Source: Flavobacterium johnsoniae UW101 (GTDB lineage Bacteria > Bacteroidota > Bacteroidia > Flavobacteriales > Flavobacteriaceae). From it: a stretch of DNA of 64,000 bases. The position numbers were made by a program, and so were the translations under genes. The notes below the pieces were generated by a model. That model was not told where the DNA came from and did not search any database. It worked only from the letters and a program-made list of their open reading frames with translations. How positions within the stretch are numbered: position 1 is the stretch's first letter; the number at the start of each line of letters is the position of its first letter. The stretch covers positions 6,032,873 through 6,096,872 of the forward strand of contig NC_009441.1 of the NCBI RefSeq assembly GCF_000016645.1, given 5' to 3'. This document shows positions 41,972-50,401 of the stretch, in pieces.

Positions 41972-44101
41972 ATGAAAAGTCTAAAACTTATTTCATCAGC
42001 CATTGCTATGCTTATATGTTTCGTAACAATGGCGCAGCAAAGAACCATTACAGGAACTGTTACAGATGAAAATTCAATTGCGCTTCCTGGAGTTAATGTC
42101 TACATGCAAAAAACAAAAACTGCTGCCACAACCGATTTTGACGGCAAATACAGCATTCAGGTTCAAAAAGGAGATATTCTTGTTTTTAGTTATGTTGGAA
42201 TGAACACGCAAACCGTTACGGTACAAGATTCTAATATCATCAATATTACACTAAAAGAAAGTGGGAATCAGCTGCAAGAAGTTGTTACAGTGGGTTATGG
42301 GACTTCAAAATCCAGAAAGAAAATGGTAAAAGAATCCCGAATGATGGCACAAGGAAAAGTCTCAAGTTTACAAATCTCATCAAACAACCAATATACTCCG
42401 GCTCCAAATGTTTCTATGCCTGCTTCTGAATCTGCTGCGCCTAAAAACGAACCAATGTATATCGTAGATGGAGTTCCTATAAAAGCAGATCAAATGGCTA
42501 AAATTAATCCGAATGATATTGACGATGTAAAAGTTTTAAAAGATGAATCGGCTGCCTCAATTTACGGAAGCAAAGCTGCAAATGGTGCCGTTATTATTGC
42601 AACAAAAAAAGGACTTTACAAAAATCTTTCGGAGCAGGAATTAGATAAAAAACTAAATATTATCAGACCAAATCCAACTCTGCCAACTCAGGAAGATTAT
42701 GATACTTTTGTAGAAAATGCTTTCGAAAGCCCGAAAACGGCACCGCTTTCTACTTTTTCTATTGATGTAGATAATGCTTCATATACTAACATCAGACGTT
42801 TTTTAAACAGCGGACAAGAAGTTCCAAAAGATGCTGTGCGTGTAGAAGAAATGGTAAACTTTTTTAAATACAATTATCCGCAGCCAAAAAATGAACATCC
42901 GTTTTCTATTAATACAGAATACAGCGATTCGCCTTGGAACTCACAAAATAAGATTCTAAAAATTGGTTTACAGGGAAAAAACATTGCAACAAACGATCTT
43001 CCTTCATCAAATCTTGTTTTTTTAATCGATGTTTCGGGTTCAATGGAAGACATGAACAAACTGCCTCTGCTAAAACAATCCATGAAAATATTGGTAAATG
43101 AATTACGCCCAACCGACAAAGTATCTATCGTAGTATATGCAGGTGCAGCAGGAATGGTTCTGCCTCCAACATCTGGAAATGAGAAAAAAACAATAATTAA
43201 GGCTCTAGATCAATTAGAAGCCGGAGGAAGTACTGCCGGAGGTGCAGGAATTGAACTAGCTTATAAAATTGCCACAGAAAATTTCATTAAAGGCGGTAAT
43301 AATCGTGTAATTCTGGCAACCGACGGAGACTTTAACGTAGGAAGTTCGTCTAATTCTGATATGGAAAAACTAATCGAGGAAAAAAGAAAAACTGGTGTTT
43401 TCTTAACTTGTTTAGGCTACGGAATGGGAAATTACAAAGACAGCAAAATGGAAATCCTGGCTGATAAAGGAAACGGAAATTATGCTTATATCGATAACAT
43501 TCAGGAAGCCAATCGTTTTTTAGGAAAAGAATTTAAAGGTTCTATGTTTGCAATTGCAAAAGATGTAAAAATCCAGATTGAATTTAATCCGAAACAAGTT
43601 CAGGCGTATCGATTGATTGGTTATGAAAACAGAAAACTTCGTCCGGAAGATTTTAAAAATGATGCTATTGATGCCGGAGAATTAGGAAGTAATCATACTG
43701 TTACGGCTTTGTATGAAATTATTCCGGCTGGTGTAAAAAGCGATTTTTTAAATGTACAGCCAGATGATTTAAAATACACTAAAACCGAAACCAATTCTGC
43801 CAATTACAGCAATGAACTTGCGACAATAAAATTCCGTTATAAAAAACCTGACGGAGACAAAAGCATCGAAATGGTTCAGGTAATCAATACTAAATCGGTT
43901 AGTTTAGACCAAGCAAGTGATGACTTTAAATTCAGCACAGCCGTGGCCTGGTTCGGGTTAAAATTAAGAGATTCAAAATTAATTACTGATAAATCTTCAG
44001 AGAGTATTGCTGAATTGGCACAACAAGGAATGTCATTTGACAAAGGCGGTTACAAAGCCGAATTTATTCGTCTTGTCGAAACTTCTGAGCAATACAATTA
44101 A
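41972..44101 (+). CDS. VWA-domain protein with CarboxypepD_reg-like and plug-like modules (YfbK type)
   Basis: A 709-residue exported protein. Signal peptide to TMAQ (about 21); a CarboxypepD_reg-like beta domain (22-107, ITGTVTDENSIALPGVNVYM); a plug-like segment (about 150-210, MYIVDGVPIKADQ..IDDVKVLKDESAASIYGSKAANGAVIIATKKG); a VWF N-terminal region; and a VWA domain with MIDAS DVSGSM at 353-358 and ATDGDFN. The last part matches the DUF3520 end of YfbK-like proteins. It looks like the head of a SusC receptor fused to a VWA protein. It is third in the sigma operon, 79 nt after the anti-sigma-like gene. Confidence 0.85.
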   Translation: MKSLKLISSAIAMLICFVTMAQQRTITGTVTDENSIALPGVNVYMQKTKTAATTDFDGKYSIQVQKGDILVFSYVGMNTQTVTVQDSNIINITLKESGNQLQEVVTVGYGTSKSRKKMVKESRMMAQGKVSSLQISSNNQYTPAPNVSMPASESAAPKNEPMYIVDGVPIKADQMAKINPNDIDDVKVLKDESAASIYGSKAANGAVIIATKKGLYKNLSEQELDKKLNIIRPNPTLPTQEDYDTFVENAFESPKTAPLSTFSIDVDNASYTNIRRFLNSGQEVPKDAVRVEEMVNFFKYNYPQPKNEHPFSINTEYSDSPWNSQNKILKIGLQGKNIATNDLPSSNLVFLIDVSGSMEDMNKLPLLKQSMKILVNELRPTDKVSIVVYAGAAGMVLPPTSGNEKKTIIKALDQLEAGGSTAGGAGIELAYKIATENFIKGGNNRVILATDGDFNVGSSSNSDMEKLIEEKRKTGVFLTCLGYGMGNYKDSKMEILADKGNGNYAYIDNIQEANRFLGKEFKGSMFAIAKDVKIQIEFNPKQVQAYRLIGYENRKLRPEDFKNDAIDAGELGSNHTVTALYEIIPAGVKSDFLNVQPDDLKYTKTETNSANYSNELATIKFRYKKPDGDKSIEMVQVINTKSVSLDQASDDFKFSTAVAWFGLKLRDSKLITDKSSESIAELAQQGMSFDKGGYKAEFIRLVETSEQYN

Positions 44102-44155
44102 TAAATATTTTATTACATTTGCGCTTTATTCGAAACACTAATTTTTTACAAACGT

Positions 44156-44743
44156 ATGAACCCAATTTTAAGCCAAAATCTATTTTTAGTTAAAGAACAC
44201 ATCGGAATGTTTAAAGCCGCAAACAACTATGATATTTATGATCCAGAAACGAATCAAATTATAATGAACTGCCGAGAAAACAATCTTGGTTTCTTTACTA
44301 AAATATTTCGTTTTACAGATTATAAAAGAGCAACGCCTTTTGACATTGAAATTACAACGGCTTCTGGCGAGAAATTAATTTCTGTAAAAAGAGGAGTTGC
44401 CATTTTTCGCTCAACAGTTAAAGTTTTTGACGAGAAAGACAGATTACTTGGAACCTTCAAACAAAAGTTCTTTTCTATTGGCGGTAAATTTGACATCTTA
44501 GATAAAAATGAAAGACCGGCTGCAACATTACAGGGAAAATGGACCGGCTGGGATTTTAAATTCTCGCATGAAAACAAACAGCTTGCTCAGGTAAGCAAAA
44601 AATGGGCAGGATTAGGTAAAGAGTTTTTTACAAGTGCAGATAATTATGTATTGAAAATTGAAGAAACCGTACCATCAGATAGTCCGCTTAGACAATTAAT
44701 CCTTGCAGCAGTAATGTGTATCGACATGGTTCTAAAGGAATAA
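44156..44743 (+). CDS. LURP-one/phospholipid scramblase-like protein
   Basis: A 195-residue soluble protein rich in beta-strands, with pattern LFLVKEHIGMFKAANNYDIYDPETNQIIMNCREN and strand-turn repeats (VKVFDEKDRLLGTFKQKFFSIGGKFDILDKNERPAATLQGKWTGWDFKF) typical of the tubby-like LURP-one/scramblase fold. Bacterial function unknown. A TACATTTG box at 44114-44121 lies about 35 nt before the start. Confidence 0.75.
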   Translation: MNPILSQNLFLVKEHIGMFKAANNYDIYDPETNQIIMNCRENNLGFFTKIFRFTDYKRATPFDIEITTASGEKLISVKRGVAIFRSTVKVFDEKDRLLGTFKQKFFSIGGKFDILDKNERPAATLQGKWTGWDFKFSHENKQLAQVSKKWAGLGKEFFTSADNYVLKIEETVPSDSPLRQLILAAVMCIDMVLKE

Positions 44744-44775
44744 GAAAGTTGTTAAACTTAGATTAAGAAAACATA

Positions 44776-44836
44776 AGAAAGCATCATTTTAGCTGGCAAA
44801 AGTTTTATTTTTGTTATACTTAAAATGATGCTTTCT
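44776..44836. repeat. Perfect 16-bp inverted repeat around the SDR promoter
   Basis: Arms AGAAAGCATCATTTTA (44776-44791) and its exact complement (44821-44836) with a 29-nt spacer. The spacer contains the -7 box TATTTTTG (44806-44813). No T run follows, so it is not a usual terminator. Confidence 0.8.
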
Positions 44837-44856
44837 GCATTTCTAAAAAACAAATC

Positions 44857-45573
44857 ATGACAGACTTAAAAAATAAAAATGCGTTTATTACTGGCGCTGG
44901 AAAAGGAATTGGAAAAGCAGTTGCAATTGCTTTGGCAAAAGAAGGTGTAAATGTAATTTTAGTTTCAAGAACGCAGGCCGATGTTGATCAACTGGCAGCA
45001 GAAACCAATAAATTGGGCGTAAAATCTTTGGCATTATCTGCTGACGTTTCTGATATCAATTCTATCAATTCAGCTGTTGAAAAAGCTTTAGCCGAATTTA
45101 AACATATCGACATTTTAATTAACAGTGCCGGGATTGCTTCTTTTGGAAAATTTTTAGAATTAGAAACTGCCGAATTCGAAAAAATTATTCAGGTTAATTT
45201 AATGGGAACGTATTATACAACACGTGCTATTATTCCGAATATGATTGAAAGACAAACCGGTGATATTATCAATATTTCATCAACTGCAGGTTTAAACGGA
45301 AACGCTTTAACAAGTGCGTACAGTGCTTCTAAATTTGCTGTTTTAGGTTTAACGGATTCTTTAATGCAGGAAATGAGAAAACACAATATTCGTGTTACTG
45401 CTTTAACACCAAGTACAGTTGCGACAGATATGGCAAAAGACTTAAAGTTAACCGATGGAAATCCTGAAAAAGTGATGCAGTCTGAAGATATGGCAGATTT
45501 AATTATTGCTCAGTTAAAATTAAACCGCAGAGTGTTTATTAAAAACAGCAGTATTTGGTCTACAAATCCGTAA
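44857..45573 (+). CDS. Short-chain dehydrogenase/reductase, FabG-like
   Basis: A 238-residue classical SDR. Cofactor motif [16 protein letters not shown] (12-27), [11 protein letters not shown], catalytic Ser in [10 protein letters not shown], and YSASK with catalytic Tyr and Lys. The C-terminus is shorter than in many FabG. Likely a 3-oxoacyl-ACP-reductase-like or general ketone reductase using NADPH. It stands alone. Its promoter lies inside a 16-bp inverted repeat, which suggests specific control. Confidence 0.85.
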   Translation: MTDLKNKNAFITGAGKGIGKAVAIALAKEGVNVILVSRTQADVDQLAAETNKLGVKSLALSADVSDINSINSAVEKALAEFKHIDILINSAGIASFGKFLELETAEFEKIIQVNLMGTYYTTRAIIPNMIERQTGDIINISSTAGLNGNALTSAYSASKFAVLGLTDSLMQEMRKHNIRVTALTPSTVATDMAKDLKLTDGNPEKVMQSEDMADLIIAQLKLNRRVFIKNSSIWSTNP

Positions 45574-45644
45574 AACCTTTTTCTACGCTTTGTATAAGTT
45601 TAAAACTTTGACAAAGTTCTTAACAGCCTTTAACATAAAATCAA

Positions 45645-46154
45645 ATGGAACAATATTTAAGACAATTAATTGCTATAGAATTTCAGGATAAAAAAGAAAT
45701 TTTTACCGGTTTTCTTATTGATTATTCTGATGATTGGATTTTACTTCGAAACAATCCTGTTGATTATATTTTGGACGGTTATGTAATTTTGAGAAACAAG
45801 AACATTGAAGCCGTACACAGAGATCAGGATTTGGCTTTCACCGAAAAAGTAATCCGTTTAAAAGGTTTAAAAACAAATGCCGAAGATATTATTCCAATCC
45901 GGGATTTAAGTTCTATTTTAAGCTTTATAAATAATAAGCATGGAATTTTTCAGATTTCTAAAAAGTCTGCAAAATCAGCTTATTTAGGAAAATTAATTTC
46001 TTTGACAGATGAAGAACTTTTAATCGATTTTCTGGATACAAGAGGCCAGTTTGGCGGAGAATTGAGTTTTAATCCTGAGAAAATCAGAGTTATTGAATTT
46101 GATACGGATTATATAAATTCTTTGAAACTGGTAATTACTGAGAATCCAAAATAG
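45645..46154 (+). CDS. Hypothetical protein with Sm-like repeats
   Basis: A 169-residue cytosolic protein with two similar halves of strands: RQLIAIEFQDKKEIFTGFLIDYSDDWILLRNN and YLGKLISLTDEELLIDFLDTRGQFGGELSFNPEKIRVIEF. The bent-strand pattern recalls LSm-like or PRC-like small barrels. No family name can be given. A 15-nt palindrome AACTTTGACAAAGTT (45604-45618) lies 26 nt before the start. Confidence 0.6.
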   Translation: MEQYLRQLIAIEFQDKKEIFTGFLIDYSDDWILLRNNPVDYILDGYVILRNKNIEAVHRDQDLAFTEKVIRLKGLKTNAEDIIPIRDLSSILSFINNKHGIFQISKKSAKSAYLGKLISLTDEELLIDFLDTRGQFGGELSFNPEKIRVIEFDTDYINSLKLVITENPK

Positions 46155-46159
46155 TTATA

Positions 46160-46195
46160 AAATAAAAAGCACTTTTAAAAAAGGGCTTTTTATTT
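46160..46195 (+). terminator. Terminator-like hairpin after the Sm-like gene
   Basis: AAATAAAAAGC-CTTTT pairs with AAAAG-GCTTTTTATTT around a short A loop. Confidence 0.65.
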
Positions 46196-46204
46196 ATGCT
46201 TTTA

Positions 46205-46297
46205 GTCATTGCGAGGAACGAAGCAATCTCATTATGTATTGCTTTAAACCTCAAGCTTACTCATTATTAGTGCGGTTGCTTCGTTCCTCGCAATGAC
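46205..46297. repeat. GTCATTGCGAGG-type inverted repeat
   Basis: Arms GTCATTGCGAGGAACGAAGC (46205-46224) and its complement (46278-46297) with a 53-nt spacer. It is a well-known kind of dispersed palindrome in many bacterial genomes. It sits between convergent genes and has no coding capacity. Confidence 0.85.
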
Positions 46298-46316
46298 AAA
46301 TACTTTGAGTTTATTT

Positions 46317-47651
46317 TTAAGCTTCTGCTAATTTATTTAGAAACTCCATACGAACACTTCCATCTTCATCAATCTTTGTTAAATTGATTTCGTGTAACGT
46401 ATTAATCAATTCTGGATTCCAAGGTGTTTTTACTTTAACATAGTTTTCAGTAAAACCGTGAATATATCCTTCTTTATTTTCACTTTCAAAAAGTACGGTT
46501 CTGTTTGTTCCTAACTGACTTTCATAAAAAGCACGGCGTTTTTTAACGGATAAACCTCGCAGCATTTTACTGCGTTTTGCCCTTACATTTGAAGGAACAA
46601 CTCCAGGCATATCTACAGCTTCTGTATTATCTCTTTCAGAATAGGTAAAAACGTGTAAATAAGAAATATCCAACTCATTTAAAAAATGATACGTTTCTAA
46701 GAAATGTTCATCTGTTTCGCCAGGAAAACCAACAATTACATCTACACCAATACAAGCATGGGGCATAACTTCGCGAATTTTATTTACTCGGTCAATATAT
46801 ACTTCACGCAGATAACGGCGTTTCATTAATTTTAAAATATCATTGCTTCCTGATTGTAACGGAATATGAAAATGCGGTACAAAAGTTCGGCTTTTTGAAA
46901 CAAAATCTATTGTTTCATTTTTCAATAAATTAGGTTCGATAGAGGAAATACGAAGACGCTCAATTCCATCAACTTTATCCAAAGCCTGAACTAAATCAAG
47001 AAAAGTATGTTCGTGTTTTTTGTTTCCAAACTCCCCTTTTCCGTAATCTCCAATATTTACTCCGGTTAAAACAATTTCTCTAATATTTTGAGCAGAGATT
47101 TCTTTAGCATTTTTTAGAACATTTTCTAAAGCATCACTTCTTGAAATTCCACGAGCCAGCGGAATTGTACAATACGTACATTTATAATCGCATCCGTCCT
47201 GAACTTTCAGGAAAGCGCGTGTACGATCACCAATAGAATAGCTCCCTACATAAAAATCAGCTTCGGCAATTTCGCATGAATGAACTTCACCCATATCGTT
47301 TTTGCTCAAATCGTGAATATAATCTGTGATTTTAAATTTTTCTGTAGCTCCCAAAACCAAATCGACACCGTCTACAGCAGCTAATTCTTCTGGTTTCAGC
47401 TGAGCATAACAGCCAACTGCTGCTACGAAGGCCTTTTCATTTAATTTCATTGCCTTTTTTACAACCTGCTTAAATTGTTTATCAGCATTTTCTGTAACAG
47501 AGCAGGTATTAATAACATAAATATCGGCAACTTCCTCAAAATCGACGCGATCAAAACCTTCGTCATTAAAATTTCTGGCGATTGTTGAAGTCTCTGAAAA
47601 ATTCAGTTTACAACCCAGAGTGTAAAAGGCAACTTTTTTTCTATTTTCCAT
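46317..47651 (-). CDS. mtaB: tRNA t6A37 methylthiotransferase MtaB
   Basis: A 444-residue radical-SAM enzyme converting t6A37 to ms2t6A37 in tRNA. The N-terminal domain has Cys in TLGCKLNFSE, INTCSVTENADKQ and VGCYAQ, forming the auxiliary cluster. The radical-SAM motif is CDYKCTYCTIPLARG. A TRAM-like C-terminus (380-440) binds RNA. The TLGCK opening and the absence of RimO-specific features favour MtaB over MiaB or RimO. Confidence 0.92.
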   Translation of the reverse strand: MENRKKVAFYTLGCKLNFSETSTIARNFNDEGFDRVDFEEVADIYVINTCSVTENADKQFKQVVKKAMKLNEKAFVAAVGCYAQLKPEELAAVDGVDLVLGATEKFKITDYIHDLSKNDMGEVHSCEIAEADFYVGSYSIGDRTRAFLKVQDGCDYKCTYCTIPLARGISRSDALENVLKNAKEISAQNIREIVLTGVNIGDYGKGEFGNKKHEHTFLDLVQALDKVDGIERLRISSIEPNLLKNETIDFVSKSRTFVPHFHIPLQSGSNDILKLMKRRYLREVYIDRVNKIREVMPHACIGVDVIVGFPGETDEHFLETYHFLNELDISYLHVFTYSERDNTEAVDMPGVVPSNVRAKRSKMLRGLSVKKRRAFYESQLGTNRTVLFESENKEGYIHGFTENYVKVKTPWNPELINTLHEINLTKIDEDGSVRMEFLNKLAEA

Positions 47652-47696
47652 AATTTTCTTAAATTAATGAAATCGTTGTCAAAAAATTTAAGGCTG

Positions 47697-47704
47697 CAAA
47701 TTTA
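47697..47704 (-). promoter_or_regulatory. -7 promoter box for mtaB
   Basis: Minus-strand TAAATTTG matches TAnnTTTG, 46 nt before the start codon. Confidence 0.5.
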
Positions 47705-47875
47705 CAAACAAAATTGGTAAAAGAAAACCAATTAAGGCACTTCGTTTCAACAATTTGCATTATTGATTAAAATATTCAAATAAAAACGCTGTATAGTATG
47801 ATATCTTATTTTGATAAGACAATATTTTTCACGATCTTTATCTCTACAATTCGATAAGAATAAAATGACAAAAAC

Positions 47876-47952
47876 ATCGATTAAGTGCAAATTTTATCGA
47901 TTAAATGCATTTTTTATAGATTTAAATTCAAAAAATCTTACATTTACCTTTG
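47876..47952 (+). promoter_or_regulatory. Triple 20-bp direct repeat plus -7 box, long leader
   Basis: ATCGATTAAGTGCA (47876), ATCGATTAAATGCA (47896) and the degenerate ATAGATTTAAATTCA (47916) are spaced exactly 20 nt apart. The last copy covers the -33 position of a TACCTTTG -7 box (47945-47952). The gene starts at 48139, leaving a leader of about 180 nt. The rest of the 487-nt gap 47652-48138 is A/T-rich with no other gene seen. Confidence 0.55.
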
Positions 47953-48138
47953 TCTAAATTCTAGTGCTGAATTTATTCGGTTTTGAGAATTTTAGATGGT
48001 TTTGATTAATTTAATAATAAATCGAACATAACAATTTTGAATTTTACTCGTTATGTTGTTGTTTTGTGTTACAAAATGAAATGGGAAAGCCGAAAACCAA
48101 AGAGAGTAGGCAAAATTAAAATACAAATACCACGCTTT

Positions 48139-48660
48139 ATGAAAGCATTTTTACCCACAATCTGCTTGATGTTCTTAACCGTTTTTAGTTCGCAAGCGCA
48201 AACTACTAATGCCCCAGTTGCAAATCCATTTCCTTCTATCAGCACTTTAACAACTTGGGCAAGTTTAAATTCGCAGCAGCAATTTGATGTTGCTATTCGT
48301 GCAGTTGGATTTAAATTTGAAGTAAAAGAACCAGGTGAAGGATCTACAGCCTATACTTACATTCGTAAAGTAACTGTAAACGAAGTAAATTATACTGATA
48401 GAATTGTTTACAGAATTACAAACAACAACTCAGCAAGTATCATTTCATTAGTAACTGCTTCTACAGATTTAGTAAGTTTATATACACCGCAATTGGCTAC
48501 TTTTAAAAACAACAATTGTAAAACTGAAATGTCTAAAGATAAAAACACAACTTGCAGCTGTTACGAAAGTGCAAATTTTGCAATCGATCTTTGCGACGAG
48601 CGTGTAAAACTTACAATGGGTGACGGAAACAAGTATTTTGTTTCTGTAGCAAAAAAATAA
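48139..48660 (+). CDS. Secreted protein of unknown function with Cys-rich C-terminus
   Basis: A 173-residue exported protein: signal peptide to SSQAQ (about 19), then a Ser/Thr/Ala-rich domain and four Cys near the end (NNCKTEM, TCSCYE, DLCDER) that may form disulfides. No family recognised. The ATG at 48139 starts a proper signal peptide; upstream in-frame TTG and ATG codons would add a basic extension. Its promoter carries three tandem 20-bp repeats, so it is probably tightly regulated. Confidence 0.65.
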   Translation: MKAFLPTICLMFLTVFSSQAQTTNAPVANPFPSISTLTTWASLNSQQQFDVAIRAVGFKFEVKEPGEGSTAYTYIRKVTVNEVNYTDRIVYRITNNNSASIISLVTASTDLVSLYTPQLATFKNNNCKTEMSKDKNTTCSCYESANFAIDLCDERVKLTMGDGNKYFVSVAKK

Positions 48661-48664
48661 TTAA

Positions 48665-48732
48665 AGAAACTACGTTTTCCAAATCTTTGCAGGTTTTATA
48701 AGCTTACAAAGATTTGGAACGCATTTCTTTTT
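48665..48732. terminator. Bidirectional hairpin between convergent genes
   Basis: Perfect 13-bp stem TTCCAAATCTTTG (48677-48689) with its complement (48707-48719), flanked by AAAGAAA and TTTCTTTTT. Confidence 0.75.
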
Positions 48733-48737
48733 AAAAT

Positions 48738-49268
48738 CTATAAGTTTGGATTTTTGATTTCGTACCAGACTTCAATTTCTCCTTCATGTTCAAAAGAGTT
48801 TACATAACGTAAGCCTAGTTTCTCGAGAATTTTTCTTGAATTTTCGTTACCTGCGTCCGCATATGCATAAAGTGCATCCACTTTCATTTCATTAAAAGCA
48901 TAATTAACAAAAGCTTTTCCCGCTTCTGTTGCATATCCTTTTCCCCAATGTTTTTCAATCAAACGGTAACCAATTTCATAAAAGTTAGTATGTCCGTTAA
49001 TTTCATCGGTAATAAACTTTATTCCTGACCAGCCTAAAAATTCATTAGTTTCTTTAAGAATAACAGCCCAGCGTCCTGTTCCAAAATCTTTATATTGTTT
49101 TTGAACAAAATGAATATATTCCACACTTTGTTCAATATTTTTTACAGGATTATTTCCAACGAATAAATGCACATTTGGATTTGAATCTAATTCAAACATT
49201 CCATCAACATCAGAAAGAAGTAATTCCCGCAATATCAAACGCTCAGTTTCAATTGGATTTTTCATCAA
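48738..49268 (-). CDS. GNAT-family N-acetyltransferase, RimJ/RimL-like
   Basis: A 176-residue acetyltransferase. ETERLILRELLLSDVDGMFEL is the standard RimJ-type opening, and the acetyl-CoA loop is YRLIEKHWGKGYATEAGKA, followed by NENSRKILEKLGLRYVN. Substrate may be a ribosomal or other protein N-terminus, or an antibiotic. It ends the HAD phosphatase transcript, 3 nt downstream of that gene. Confidence 0.85.
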   Translation of the reverse strand: MMKNPIETERLILRELLLSDVDGMFELDSNPNVHLFVGNNPVKNIEQSVEYIHFVQKQYKDFGTGRWAVILKETNEFLGWSGIKFITDEINGHTNFYEIGYRLIEKHWGKGYATEAGKAFVNYAFNEMKVDALYAYADAGNENSRKILEKLGLRYVNSFEHEGEIEVWYEIKNPNL

Positions 49269-49271
49269 AAT

Positions 49272-50075
49272 TTAATTTAAAATATATTTCTGCACTACTT
49301 CTGCCACTCCGTCATTATTATTTGAAGCCACAATTAAATCGGCCTTATCGCGTAATTCCGGCGTTACATTATCAACCCAAACACCAAGTCCTGCATATTC
49401 TATCATTGTCAAGTCGTTTCCTGCATTACCAACTGCAATAATTTCGCTTTGAAGCACACAAAGTTTTTCTGCCAAAAGTTTCAAGCTTGCCGCTTTATCA
49501 ATGCCTTGCTGTGCCGCTTCCAGAAAAAAGGGTTTAGACATTGAAACACTTAAATGAGGCATTGTTGGTTTTAAATCTTTTTCAACTTCTTTTAAATAAA
49601 CTGGATTTTCTAATAAAATACATTTTACAGCCGGTCTGTCAACATAATCTTTAAAACTAGGCACTTTGCGATGCACCATGCCGGTAATTTCTTTCTCAAC
49701 TTCTATATACTCAGAATCTGTTTCGCTTATAATTTCATTATCTAAATAAGTTATAATATGCGTTTTCATTTTAACACTGTAATCGTACAATGCATGAATT
49801 TGTTCGATAGTAAGTTTTTGTTCAAACAAAACCAAATCATCCTTAACACGGCTGATAATGGCTCCGTTAAACGAAATCATATAGGAATCGTTTAAATCTA
49901 ATTCCAGTTCTTTGGCATAAACTGTCATTGCCGAAGTTGGGCGTCCGGACGCCAAAACAACATGAACACCTTTTGCCTGCGCTTCTAATAATACTTTTTT
50001 ATTTAAATCAGAAATTTTGTGGTCGTCTGTCAACAAGGTATCATCCATGTCGAGAACTAGCATTTTGTATTGCAT
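49272..50075 (-). CDS. Cof-type HAD-IIB family phosphatase
   Basis: A 267-residue HAD hydrolase. Motif I DMDDTLL (9-15), motif II SGRP, a C2B cap in the middle, a Lys in motif III and motif IV VGNAGNDLTMIEYAGLGV. The family dephosphorylates sugar phosphates, FMN or pyridoxal phosphate. The first acidic position of motif IV is Asn here (GNAGND rather than GDxxND). It lies 3 nt upstream of the GNAT gene. Confidence 0.88.
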   Translation of the reverse strand: MQYKMLVLDMDDTLLTDDHKISDLNKKVLLEAQAKGVHVVLASGRPTSAMTVYAKELELDLNDSYMISFNGAIISRVKDDLVLFEQKLTIEQIHALYDYSVKMKTHIITYLDNEIISETDSEYIEVEKEITGMVHRKVPSFKDYVDRPAVKCILLENPVYLKEVEKDLKPTMPHLSVSMSKPFFLEAAQQGIDKAASLKLLAEKLCVLQSEIIAVGNAGNDLTMIEYAGLGVWVDNVTPELRDKADLIVASNNNDGVAEVVQKYILN

Positions 50076-50085
50076 TTTTTTTTTT

Positions 50086-50154
50086 AGTTTTCAGTTGCAG
50101 TTTACAGTCACAGCCTCAGTAATTACTGAAAACTGTGACTGTAAACTGAAAACT
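50086..50154. repeat. CAGT-family inverted repeat
   Basis: Left tract 50086-50112 and right tract 50134-50154 are reverse complements apart from a 6-nt duplication in the left arm (TTGCAG). The core is AGTTTTCAGTTTACAGTCACA-like. It begins right after the DUF2007 stop codon. Confidence 0.7.
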
Positions 50155-50155
50155 C

Positions 50156-50374
50156 TTAAAGACTCATTCTAAATTCTTCAATAACCGGATTTGCTTTTGC
50201 AAAATCTGTTTCCTGAATAAAAACCTCAACAGCCAGATCTGTACCGCCGAAACCTCCTAAACGAGCCGATTGAATATTATCTTTTTTTACTGTTTCTACT
50301 CCAGCTTCTTCTAATCTTTCCTGCAAAGCAATTGCAAGTATTTCGCTTCCTGAATACACTTTCATTAATCCCAT
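50156..50374 (-). CDS. DUF2007 domain protein
   Basis: A 72-residue single-domain protein. MKVYSGSEILAIALQERLEEAGV and DLAVEVFIQETDFAKANPVIEEF follow the DUF2007 (ferredoxin-like, possible signal transducer) pattern. Function unknown. An internal ATG at codon 4 is an equal start candidate. Confidence 0.8.
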   Translation of the reverse strand: MGLMKVYSGSEILAIALQERLEEAGVETVKKDNIQSARLGGFGGTDLAVEVFIQETDFAKANPVIEEFRMSL

Positions 50375-50401
50375 GGCATTTATTTTTTATAATTATTAAT
50401 T

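Noticed and set aside
47876..47930. Regular repeats suggesting a CRISPR array
   Set aside because: The units are 14 nt at 20-nt steps with almost no spacer, degenerate by the third copy, and lie directly at a promoter; no cas gene is near.
48037..48138. A 34-residue extension or separate small peptide in the leader of the secreted protein gene
   Set aside because: The sequence is basic and unlike a signal peptide, and no ribosome-binding context is seen; the ATG at 48139 starts a normal signal peptide.
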